From positions 62,001-126,000 of the forward strand of contig CAXXSP010000034.1 in the NCBI GenBank assembly GCA_963676605.2: 64,000 bases of DNA, written 5' to 3'. Below, piece after piece: positions 27,041-34,413 of this stretch. The number at the start of each line of letters is the position of its first letter. Positions within the stretch are counted from its first letter, which is position 1. Source of the stretch: SABI01 sp963676605. GTDB taxonomy: Bacteria > Spirochaetota > Spirochaetia > Sphaerochaetales > Sphaerochaetaceae. A model generated the notes under the pieces. That model was not told the DNA's origin and searched no databases. It was given only the letters and a program-made list of their open reading frames with translations. A program made the translations under genes and the position numbers.

Positions 27041-27161
27041 GCAATTATTCCTGAGCGCAATCATCATGAGTGAGAGAATATGAAGCGTTCGTCTCTTTCA
27101 GCACAGAAGGCTGTGCCCGGAAGAAAGCTTATGTGTATCTGGAATTATGAAAGGGCGGTAT

Positions 27162-27833
27162 TCACTCTGAGAGGAGAGTATAGACGATCTGGAAAGCTTC
27201 CACCCCCGGATCTCCTGAGAGGCTGTAAACGATCTTTGCACCGTTCTTCTTTCCGTCAGTCCAGGCCTTTCCGCCTTTGACATTGAGAATGACATCCTCA
27301 GGGCTTTCACTCGCAGGTATCGGAATATAGCCCGATTTGCCGTCGTTGCCGGTTTTCGTTCCCACTACATTGGAGCCCAGAGAATCTGGATCCGAAAGCT
27401 TGCTCCCTGCATTGCCCGGTGGATCGACTCGAACCCAGAGCGTTCCCGGGATGTAGCCACTGGTCGGACAATGAACCGTGATCTTCTGATTTCTGCTGTT
27501 TCCTTCCAGTGTGTACTGAAGGTACCCGCCTTCTTCAACATCAATACCGTCAAAACTGATGCTGCTTTTCTGCGGTGTGTTTCCTGCATCATTCACCGAG
27601 TAATACCCCGAATGATAGATAGGGAATTTTACCTCCGGACTTTCGACAGCGTTCCCGTCAAAGACTCTCAGGGACGCAATCGGCAGGAATGCATCCTTTA
27701 TATCCAATACGATATTCTGCGTAGCAGTTGTTGCTGCTGACAACGAAGTGATGAATACGCATGAGGCGAGAATACACAGGAGTATCTTTCGTTCCAGGAA
27801 CGTGTTTCTTCTCTGTTCTATTCTGCTTCTCAC
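27162..27833 (-). CDS. Secreted TATQ-family fibre subunit paralogue 3
   Basis: 223 residues; GTG start at 27833 with GAGAGG six bases upstream. After the signal peptide (CVFITSLSAA) the mature protein begins TTATQNIVLDI. It shares with its two upstream neighbours the blocks ASLRVFDGN, YSVNDAG, LQYTLEGNSRNQKITVH, GTLWVRVDPPG and a C-terminal strand (AFQIVYTLLSE). No known pilin family is recognised from sequence alone. Three copies in a row suggest major and minor subunits of a polymer or a variable surface coat. Confidence 0.65.
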   Translation of the reverse strand: MRSRIEQRRNTFLERKILLCILASCVFITSLSAATTATQNIVLDIKDAFLPIASLRVFDGNAVESPEVKFPIYHSGYYSVNDAGNTPQKSSISFDGIDVEEGGYLQYTLEGNSRNQKITVHCPTSGYIPGTLWVRVDPPGNAGSKLSDPDSLGSNVVGTKTGNDGKSGYIPIPASESPEDVILNVKGGKAWTDGKKNGAKIVYSLSGDPGVEAFQIVYTLLSE

Positions 27834-27866
27834 CTTCTACCTCTCTTTCCAGTCTCTCTCCGATGG

Positions 27867-27891
27867 CTCCTCCTGTCAAGGGCAGGAGGAG
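27867..27891 (-). promoter_or_regulatory. Perfect hairpin between two fibre-subunit genes
   Basis: CTCCTCCTG (27867-27875) pairs perfectly with CAGGAGGAG (27883-27891) around a seven-base loop. No T run follows on the minus strand, so it is not a standard terminator. In pilus operons such hairpins stabilise the upstream major-subunit mRNA or reduce downstream expression; the same role here is an inference. Confidence 0.5.
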
Positions 27892-27949
27892 ATGTAAAAA
27901 CATCCCCCCCTGCTGAAAAATTTCTGAGTATCAAGTTCTCGCTATGCTA

Positions 27950-28624
27950 TCAGCCGATCGGATCAGCAACAATCGTATAGGTCACCGCGACAGTGGTTAC
28001 TGCAGGGTCTTCTACGAAACCGTATACAACAGGAGCTCCCGGAACATGAGTGTTCTTTGTTGTTCCAGTGGCTGTATCTGCACCCGGGATGGAATTGATG
28101 ATCTCTCTTGCACTTTCCGAACCCTGAGGGATGTAGAAGTTGTTATCATTCGTATCCCCATGGGGCTGATCAGTGCTGGTGGTAACAATTCCATGGGCAT
28201 CAGCTACAATGGCGGTTCCGGTATCATCCTGGGGATCACCGACCTGTACATACAGAGAGCCTGTCGCGTAATTGGTGGTACCTGAGTGAACTGTGATCTT
28301 ATAGGGATCGGTGTAACCTGCAACGGTATACTGCAGAGAACCTCCGTCTTTTTCACCAAGAGCAAGCCAGCCGCTATACGAAGGAGCGGTAGCTTCTGCA
28401 CCGGCTACGGAGACGGTATATGTTCCCGTATCACTTGCTGAAAAAGCTACTGTCGGGTTAGTATTGGTGCCGTCGAAGACTCTGATTGCCGCCACACCCT
28501 CATACGCCGGGGTGATCGTAAGCGTTACGTTCTGGGTGGCTGTAGTTGCCGCTGTGAGTGTTGCAAGTGACAGGATCAGAAAAAGTACTGATACTGCTGA
28601 AATTGCTTTGATGCTTTTCTTCAT
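27950..28624 (-). CDS. Secreted TATQ-family fibre subunit paralogue 2
   Basis: 224 residues with the best ribosome-binding site of the set (AAGGAG upstream of the ATG). The signal peptide (LFLILSLATLTAA) is followed by TTATQNVTLTI. Shared blocks are GVAAIRVFDGTN, GGSLQYTVAGY, YKITVHSGTTNYATGSLYVQVGDP and a hydrophobic C-terminal strand (TVAVTYTIVADPIG). Gly, Thr and Val dominate and no cysteine is present. The strong start and the stable hairpin right after its stop make it a good candidate for the major subunit. The family is unknown to me. Confidence 0.68.
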   Translation of the reverse strand: MKKSIKAISAVSVLFLILSLATLTAATTATQNVTLTITPAYEGVAAIRVFDGTNTNPTVAFSASDTGTYTVSVAGAEATAPSYSGWLALGEKDGGSLQYTVAGYTDPYKITVHSGTTNYATGSLYVQVGDPQDDTGTAIVADAHGIVTTSTDQPHGDTNDNNFYIPQGSESAREIINSIPGADTATGTTKNTHVPGAPVVYGFVEDPAVTTVAVTYTIVADPIG

Positions 28625-28697
28625 GTTGTTTCTCCTTAAACAATTAATAATTTTTTCTGCTGTGCGATCCTACAATCGCTGTGTTCTGTGCTTCTTA

Positions 28698-29381
28698 TCA
28701 GAATGAAGCAGTAGTCGTTCCGTCCTGAAGCAGTGTATAGACGACTGCGATTGTGCTCACCCCGGGGTTGCCATTGAACCCGTAGGTTACCGTTGCACCG
28801 GGAAGATAATCAGTTGCATCGACTGTAACGAAATTTGTTCCTGTATAGGTATTCGATCCGGGGATGTCTGAAATGATGGTACTCGTTGTTTCCGAGCTCC
28901 CGACTACATTGAACTTATTCGGATATGAGGCATCTCCGCTGTTCTCAAGAATTCCCAACGTGTCATTGGCAAGATATCCTGAAGAATTCCTCGGTTCACC
29001 TACTTTCACGTAGAGGGAGCCTGAATTGTATCCGCTCGTTGTCGAATGTACGGTGATTTTCTGATTACTCAAACCTCTTACAGTGTACTGCAGGGCACCT
29101 CCTGATTTTTCAGTCAGGGAATCATAGTTTGCATATTCAGATTTCCATGGATCTGCACCTGCAGTACTCGTTTCCCACGTCCCCTGATAACTGTCTGTGA
29201 ATTCCACTCCGGGATTTTCTGTTGTTCCATCGAACACTCTGAGAGCCGCAACACCGATGTACGAAGGGATCAGATTAAAAGTTACCATTTGCGTCGCAAC
29301 AGTGGATGCAAGGAGACCTTCAACAGACAGCATGATAAGCATGAGTATAACAATAGCGGTATACCGAAAGTTCTTAATCAA
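28698..29381 (-). CDS. Secreted TATQ-family fibre subunit paralogue 1
   Basis: 227 residues starting at a TTG (29381) with AAAGGAGG seven bases upstream. The signal peptide (IVILMLIMLSVEGLLA) is followed by STVATQMVTFNL. It carries the same blocks as the next two genes: GVAALRVFDGTTENP, GALQYTVRGL, QKITVHSTTSGYNSGSLYVKVGEP and a C-terminal strand STIAVVYTLLQ. Cysteine-free. It is separated from paralogue 2 by a 73-base gap containing a short GCGAT/ATCGC hairpin. Confidence 0.65.
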   Translation of the reverse strand: MIKNFRYTAIVILMLIMLSVEGLLASTVATQMVTFNLIPSYIGVAALRVFDGTTENPGVEFTDSYQGTWETSTAGADPWKSEYANYDSLTEKSGGALQYTVRGLSNQKITVHSTTSGYNSGSLYVKVGEPRNSSGYLANDTLGILENSGDASYPNKFNVVGSSETTSTIISDIPGSNTYTGTNFVTVDATDYLPGATVTYGFNGNPGVSTIAVVYTLLQDGTTTASF

Positions 29382-29445
29382 GTTAGTTCCTCCTTTTTAT
29401 CAGCGCTCTTCCCTGCATGGTCAACGACCATGCGCATTCATTCGT

Positions 29446-29934
29446 TTACTCCAGAGAAAAATCCACCGTATAGGATACGGTTTCTGTCTCTCCGTCTACG
29501 AGGTCATAGTAGATCTCGTAGGTATCGAAGGTGTTGTTCACTGGGCCCAGCACCTTCTTCGACGAGCCGTTCACATAGAACGGCCCTTCGCTTATTTCTC
29601 CCTTGACCAGGGTCATGAACAGCGGTGATCCAGCTGAAGATGCCATCAGATTGACCTCTGTACCTGCCCCGTCAACAGTGAATGATAGGGTTCCTCCGGA
29701 TATCCGGGTATCACTCAGTCGTTTCTCTGTCTTTTCACCGGCGAACGTCACCGGTAGAAAATATTTCTGCGTCTGATGAACCACTTCCATATCAGAGAGT
29801 GTGACCGCCAGTAAAGGCGAAGAAAAATCAATGGTCACACTGCTTGTAAGAACTGTAGCTCCCCAGAGGGCGGACATGGTAATCAGAATGAGAGTAAGAA
29901 TAGCTATGACATCTCTCTTGCTTTCAGTTCTCAT
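29446..29934 (-). CDS. Secreted beta-rich protein, first gene of the fibre operon
   Basis: 162 residues. An N-terminal hydrophobic segment (VIAILTLILITMSALWGA) acts as signal peptide or anchor; the mature part is beta-rich (SSVTIDFSSPLLAVTL, GGTLSFTVDGAGTEV, LFMTLVKGEI) and ends in a strand SYTVDFSLE. It is shorter than the three TATQ paralogues but has a similar overall plan, so it may be a distant subunit. AAAGGAA lies upstream of the ATG. The palindrome at 29996-30013 is 61 bases before its start, making this the probable first gene of the minus-strand operon. Confidence 0.58.
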   Translation of the reverse strand: MRTESKRDVIAILTLILITMSALWGATVLTSSVTIDFSSPLLAVTLSDMEVVHQTQKYFLPVTFAGEKTEKRLSDTRISGGTLSFTVDGAGTEVNLMASSAGSPLFMTLVKGEISEGPFYVNGSSKKVLGPVNNTFDTYEIYYDLVDGETETVSYTVDFSLE

Positions 29935-29995
29935 TCATTGTTCCTTTTCCCTATTACGCCTGCTTCTATCCTAGTGAGAATTTTTCAGATAGTGG

Positions 29996-30013
29996 TGTAG
30001 GATTGATCCTACA
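29996..30013. promoter_or_regulatory. Palindrome 1, TGTAGG-N6-CCTACA
   Basis: TGTAGG ATTGAT CCTACA, a perfect 6-6-6 inverted repeat 61 bases before the first fibre gene (start 29934, minus strand). The spacing fits an activator site upstream of a promoter. Confidence 0.75.
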
Positions 30014-30108
30014 GTGCTCTATGACGGTTGTGGCATAGCCTGAGATAACTGTTTGTGAAATAGTGAGATATTAAACACTTCTTTTTTGGTAATAATTTAC
30101 TGGAGGCC

Positions 30109-30126
30109 TGTAGGAAGTTGCCTACA
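30109..30126. promoter_or_regulatory. Palindrome 2, TGTAGG-N6-CCTACA
   Basis: TGTAGG AAGTTG CCTACA, same arms and spacing as palindrome 1, 113 bases away from it. It precedes hairpin element A. Confidence 0.75.
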
Positions 30127-30290
30127 AATCGCTTTCATGCAAGATAATAGCAATTGCTGTCTGGGAACATAGAAACGGATCCGAGGGGAGGTTCGGCATA
30201 TTTCCATTGCCAGGAAATCTCTCTTTTCTGATTGGATCGCACGGGGATTCTGGTTGCTGACAGGTAGAGTTTAAAGGCAGAATAAAGAAA

Positions 30291-30368
30291 GAAAGAGAAG
30301 GGGGTGTAAGGCTTGAAACATGGTGACGTGAGATGTTCAGTATTGGTGACAGAAGGTCCTTCTCTTTC
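30291..30368. repeat. Long hairpin element, copy A
   Basis: GAAAGAGAAG (30291-30300) is the exact reverse complement of CTTCTCTTTC (30359-30368). The interior resembles copy B (GGTGTNANGCTTGA near the left arm, GGTGAC near the right). It is followed by palindrome 3. It may be a small RNA or an RNA-processing/termination structure; strand is unknown. Confidence 0.5.
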
Positions 30369-30443
30369 CCGAGTGAATCAGAATGAATCGGACTCACTGG
30401 AGGAAGCCTACCATGTGTTCCCTCCTATCTCAATGATTCGCCC

Positions 30444-30461
30444 TGTAGGAATTTGCCTACA
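30444..30461. promoter_or_regulatory. Palindrome 3, TGTAGG-N6-CCTACA
   Basis: TGTAGG AATTTG CCTACA, identical in all 18 bases to palindrome 4. It lies between hairpin copies A and B. Confidence 0.75.
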
Positions 30462-30560
30462 AAGCCTTTTAAGGTGTCTGTATGAAGGTTTTTGCGAAAA
30501 GATGATTGTTGCCTGTGTGTCTGATTGCCGATACGATGTATAGATAAGGGTATAGAAAAA

Positions 30561-30639
30561 GGAAAGAGAAGAAGGTGTGAAGCTTGATGCAAAAGTGCTT
30601 GAAGTACAGCTAAGGTGACTGACGGACTCTTCTCTTTCC
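30561..30639. repeat. Long hairpin element, copy B
   Basis: GGAAAGAGAAGA (30561-30572) is the exact reverse complement of TCTTCTCTTTCC (30628-30639). It is homologous to copy A in arms, length and parts of the loop, and lies 76 bases before palindrome 4. Confidence 0.5.
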
Positions 30640-30714
30640 TTTGAAGGCGTTTAATCTCAGCGCCTCATGGGTAAAGGCTAGCACAGAGGTCCGGAATCAC
30701 GCAAGAGGATATAC

Positions 30715-30732
30715 TGTAGGAATTTGCCTACA
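30715..30732. promoter_or_regulatory. Palindrome 4, TGTAGG-N6-CCTACA
   Basis: TGTAGG AATTTG CCTACA, 64 bases before the start of the first histidine kinase gene (30797) and 26 bases before a TTGACT (30759-30764) that could be its -35 box. This mirrors palindrome 1 in front of the fibre operon. Confidence 0.75.
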
Positions 30733-30796
30733 GTGAACTACGACCTGAATCAGACAATTTGACTGACTGAGTCGGAAAGAATAGGGAAGTGAGCAG

Positions 30797-32608
30797 ATGT
30801 TTCAATTGACAACCCCCGCGATCATTGTGTTCTTCGCTGCAAGTATGCAGCTCTCATTCGCGAGTATGCTTTTCAGACAGAAGAAGAAACGGGGCTCCAG
30901 AGAGCTTGGCCTGGTGATGGTCGCTTTGTGTCTGTATTCGATAGGTACCGGTCTGGAACACATTGCGTTGGAGGAGGCAATGAGAGAGTTTGGTGTCCAT
31001 ATCCAGTACCTCGGGATGCCCTTTCTCCCCTTCGTCCTCTTCAAGTTCATCACAGAATATTATCAGCTGAGGCTGAAGCATGAGAAGCTGTTCTCATGGA
31101 TCTACTTCTCCTTAGGGTTTCTCTTCATGTCCCTGCAGTTCACCTATCCGTACCACAACCTGTTCTATAGCGATAAAACCTACGTCCTCATTCGTGGGTT
31201 CTCAGCCCTTTCTGCTACAGTGTATCCGATGTACTACCTGCATAATCTCTTCCATCTCGTTGGCGCATTCGTGTTCATCTATTTCAGTCTCTATATGATG
31301 TTGAGAAGTCGGAAAGCTTACTGGAAGAGAGGAATTCTCTTGATTCTCGCTGTACTTGTTCCGGTCATAGTGAATATTATCTCTATGGCATCGGCCGGTG
31401 CGTATTCAATTGATCCGCTTCCCTATACGATGATGCTATCCACTGCAATCTTCATGTATCTCTACCTGACAGACTCTCTGTTCGGGCCGATTCCCGTGGA
31501 AAACAGGTACGTTCTGGAATCTCTTGTGGACGGGATACTCGTTCTCGACAAGGATGAGGTCATTCTCGAGTTCAATAAAAAAGCTGCTGAATATGTGCCG
31601 GGGCTGAAGGAGAGTCATATAGGAAGATCCCTGACAGAGGTTTTTTCAGAGGTTGAGCTCCTTACCCGTTTCGCTTCCCAGGTTTTCAGTGAAACCGAGG
31701 AGAGGAGGAATGAGGTCGATGTCTGTACTGCCTCAGGTGAGCACAGATATTATGAGATCCGCAGGTTCACGGTTGAAAACAAGAGAAAAGAGCAGGAGGT
31801 TTCCACCCTGATTGTCAGAGATGTCACCGAGCGGAGGCTGATGACAAATGAACTGCAGAGAAGCTATGAGAAGATTGTAGAAGCTGACAGGCTCAAGGGG
31901 ATGGTGATCGATGTGATGAGTCATAATCTCCGTTCTCCTCTGCAGCTGATGAAATCGCTGAGGCAGCTGATCGGCTCACAGGAGGCTGCGGATAATCCTG
32001 CAATCTGGGAGCGGGGAGGCGTTGAGCTCGACAGCCTGATTGATCGGGCGGATACCCTGATAGGGAATCTGCTGACTCTCAACATCTCCTTTGATGATGA
32101 AAAAGCTTATCCTGTCGGTGCTGTCGACATTGATGCTGTTCTTCATGATATACGCCCGTGGGTAGATCGGATAGCACGGAAGAAGGGTGTGCATTACATT
32201 GAGGAGATTGTGGATGGTGTGCTCGTTCAGGCACACGTGAAGCTTCTGAAGATCGTTCTAAGGAATGTTCTGGAAAATGCCGTCAAGTATACGAGGGAGG
32301 GAGGTGAGGTGACTCTTCAGGCTCTTATCGGCTTCGATAATGTGAAAATAGTCATTGAGGATACCGGTGTCACGATCTCCCGTGATATGCTGCAGGCCTT
32401 CGAGCAGGACCGGTGGGGTATGACGAGGATGGGTACCGGAGGAGAGGCAGGTCCGGGAATCGGACTGTATGCCTCAAGGCGGTTCGTCAGCCTCCAGGGA
32501 GGTGTTCTTCAGGTTCAGCAGAGGGAAACCGGCGGTACCCGAGTGATACTCACTCTGAAAAGGGTACTGAGCGATCCGAGGATCGATCTGTCACGGATGA
32601 GTATATAA
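30797..32608 (+). CDS. 7TM-PAS sensor histidine kinase 1
   Basis: 603 residues. The first about 215 hold seven membrane helices of the histidine-kinase N-terminal 7TM type (VHIQYLGMPFLPFVLFKFI, YPYHNLFYSD). A PAS domain follows (about 235-345, LVDGILVLDKDEVILEFN), then HisKA with His376 (VMSHNLRSPLQLMK) and HATPase (NVLENAVKYTREGG, EDTGVTISRD, GTGGEAGPGIGLYAS). All catalytic boxes are present. It is the first of five tandem paralogues; GGGAAGTGAGCAG precedes the ATG. The likely partners are the LuxR-type regulators downstream. The sensed ligand is unknown. Confidence 0.92.
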   Translation: MFQLTTPAIIVFFAASMQLSFASMLFRQKKKRGSRELGLVMVALCLYSIGTGLEHIALEEAMREFGVHIQYLGMPFLPFVLFKFITEYYQLRLKHEKLFSWIYFSLGFLFMSLQFTYPYHNLFYSDKTYVLIRGFSALSATVYPMYYLHNLFHLVGAFVFIYFSLYMMLRSRKAYWKRGILLILAVLVPVIVNIISMASAGAYSIDPLPYTMMLSTAIFMYLYLTDSLFGPIPVENRYVLESLVDGILVLDKDEVILEFNKKAAEYVPGLKESHIGRSLTEVFSEVELLTRFASQVFSETEERRNEVDVCTASGEHRYYEIRRFTVENKRKEQEVSTLIVRDVTERRLMTNELQRSYEKIVEADRLKGMVIDVMSHNLRSPLQLMKSLRQLIGSQEAADNPAIWERGGVELDSLIDRADTLIGNLLTLNISFDDEKAYPVGAVDIDAVLHDIRPWVDRIARKKGVHYIEEIVDGVLVQAHVKLLKIVLRNVLENAVKYTREGGEVTLQALIGFDNVKIVIEDTGVTISRDMLQAFEQDRWGMTRMGTGGEAGPGIGLYASRRFVSLQGGVLQVQQRETGGTRVILTLKRVLSDPRIDLSRMSI

Positions 32609-32619
32609 CTGGAGAGAGC

Positions 32620-34413
32620 ATGTATACCCTGACCCCTGAAGCAGTCATTCTTTTCTGTATGATTCTCATCGAAAGCGTGTTCATTGCACTGCTCCTGAAC
32701 AGCAGAACGTCCCGCGGAGCTAGTGAACTCGCCCTGTTCATCCTTGTGATATCTCTTCATAACCTTGTGTACGCATTCGAGACAATGGCGGTGGCCTACG
32801 AGAATAAAATATTCTGGGATACCCTTCAGTATATCATTATCGCATGGTACCCTCTGATCCTCCTTCACTTCGCCAACCGTTATTTCAATCTCAGGCTTGA
32901 GAAGGTGAGTATCCTCTATCTGCTGTGTATCGGCATGTCTTCTATGCTCACCCTCGTTATCATGACCATTCCCTTTCATGATCTCTTCATCACGGAGGTT
33001 TCCTACCCTCAAGGGTTTTTCTCGGTGAACAGGTACACCCCCCACCTGTTTCTCACGATATTCAATGCCTACGGACTGTTCGGCGGACTCCTGTATATCT
33101 ACTTCAGTTTCTACATGATGGTCACAGAGAAGGGAATCTACAGAATCAGAGGATTTTACATGATGATGATGATCCTTATTCCTCTATCTGCTGTTCTGAT
33201 CTACCTGCTCATGAAGGATTATATAACCTTCTATATCGCCCCTTTCGCTTATCTGGCAGGAACCCTTTTCCCCATGTACCTGTATGGGAGGGGAAAGCTA
33301 TTCGGCCCCGTCCCGGTGGAAAGCACCTATCTCCTCGAGTCTCTCATTGACGGGGTGATGATCCTGGACAGAAACGGTGTCATCCTTGATTTCAACCGGA
33401 CATCGAAGGAGTTCTTTCCTCAGCTCTCCGAAGAGCTCATCGGTCTCACCCTCAGTGAAGCTTCAGTCTCATGTCCGCCGCTGGTCTCCATCCGGGAACT
33501 CTGGGATTCCTCTTCCCTCGATACGGGAGAAGTCATCAGCTTCGAAAGGCACGATGGAGCTCCGGGGTTCTGTGAGGTGCACAGGAGCTATGATGAGAAT
33601 GTAAGACATCGGCTTCATGCGTCAGTGCTCACGATCAGGGATGTAAGTGACCTGAGGAGCATGGCCGCCGAACTGAATATACGGGTTAAGCACCTTGAGG
33701 AGGACAACAGGCTCAAGAGTCTTTTGATTGAGGTGATCAGTCATGATATACGAAGCCCCCTTGTCCTGATGAAAGGACTGAGGCATCTGATGACGAGCGG
33801 TGTCGCGAAAGATAATCCGGCATTATGGAAAAGGGGCGGAGAGGATCTGGATTCACTGATCGACCGTGCTGACGCCCTGATCGGGAACATGCTAGCTCTC
33901 AGTGATACCTTCCATGAACTCGATATCTTCCCCCTGCAGAGGGTATCACTCTCTCAGATTGTTTCAGACCACCTTGCGATCATCCTGAGAATGGCAGCTA
34001 AGAAAGAGGTGCTCCTCACTCTTGATATCTCAAAAGATATCTACGTGACAGCAAATCCTTCGCTCCTGAAGTCCGTCATTCGGAATATTACCGAGAATGC
34101 TGTGAAATATTCTCCCGAGGGAGGAACGATTCGTCTGAAAGCAGCCCTTGAGGATGATATCGTACGTCTGGACATCGAAAATCAGGGAGATCCCATCCCT
34201 GGAGAGGTTATAGCTGCAGTGCAGGACCGGCGCTGGGGTGTCGTTACCATGGGAAGCGCAGGCGAAAAAGGTCCCGGAATAGGCTTGTATGCATCACAGA
34301 TGTTTATGAAGAAAATGGGAGGGGATCTGTATCTTTCCGGCAGGAGGGGGGAGGCTCAGGTTTCGCTTCTTCTCGGTTCCGCCGATTCAGAATCCACCGG
34401 GAGAATAGGATGA
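32620..34413 (+). CDS. 7TM-PAS sensor histidine kinase 2
   Basis: 597 residues from the ATG at 32620 (GGAGAG upstream), 11 bases after kinase 1. It has the same plan: 7TM sensor (YIIIAWYPLILLHFANRYFNL), PAS (LIDGVMILDRNGVILDFN), HisKA with His375 (VISHDIRSPLVLMKG) and HATPase (NITENAVKYSPEGG, GSAGEKGPGIGLYAS). The G1 box is weaker (ENQGDPIPG) than in kinases 1 and 3, so ATP turnover may be reduced. It overlaps kinase 3 by four bases, showing translational coupling. Confidence 0.9.
   Translation: MYTLTPEAVILFCMILIESVFIALLLNSRTSRGASELALFILVISLHNLVYAFETMAVAYENKIFWDTLQYIIIAWYPLILLHFANRYFNLRLEKVSILYLLCIGMSSMLTLVIMTIPFHDLFITEVSYPQGFFSVNRYTPHLFLTIFNAYGLFGGLLYIYFSFYMMVTEKGIYRIRGFYMMMMILIPLSAVLIYLLMKDYITFYIAPFAYLAGTLFPMYLYGRGKLFGPVPVESTYLLESLIDGVMILDRNGVILDFNRTSKEFFPQLSEELIGLTLSEASVSCPPLVSIRELWDSSSLDTGEVISFERHDGAPGFCEVHRSYDENVRHRLHASVLTIRDVSDLRSMAAELNIRVKHLEEDNRLKSLLIEVISHDIRSPLVLMKGLRHLMTSGVAKDNPALWKRGGEDLDSLIDRADALIGNMLALSDTFHELDIFPLQRVSLSQIVSDHLAIILRMAAKKEVLLTLDISKDIYVTANPSLLKSVIRNITENAVKYSPEGGTIRLKAALEDDIVRLDIENQGDPIPGEVIAAVQDRRWGVVTMGSAGEKGPGIGLYASQMFMKKMGGDLYLSGRRGEAQVSLLLGSADSESTGRIG

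Larger units (their letters stand above)
29935..30796. other. 862-base divergent regulatory region without genes
   Basis: I see no convincing coding sequence here. The stretch separates the minus-strand fibre operon from the plus-strand kinase array. It holds four copies of the palindrome TGTAGG-N6-CCTACA and two copies of a 78-79 base hairpin element, arranged palindrome, palindrome, hairpin A, palindrome, hairpin B, palindrome. The right half looks like a diverged tandem duplication of about 270 bases. Confidence 0.75.

Noticed and set aside
30122..30397. Minus-strand frame of 91 codons in the divergent gap
   Set aside because: It crosses palindrome 2 and hairpin copy A, has no ribosome-binding site and low-complexity Ser/Pro-rich sequence.
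29996..30732. CRISPR array (short repeats in a non-coding gap)
   Set aside because: Only four 18-base repeats at irregular spacing (113, 335 and 271 bases), palindromic with variable centres, and no cas gene. A regulator binding site explains them better.
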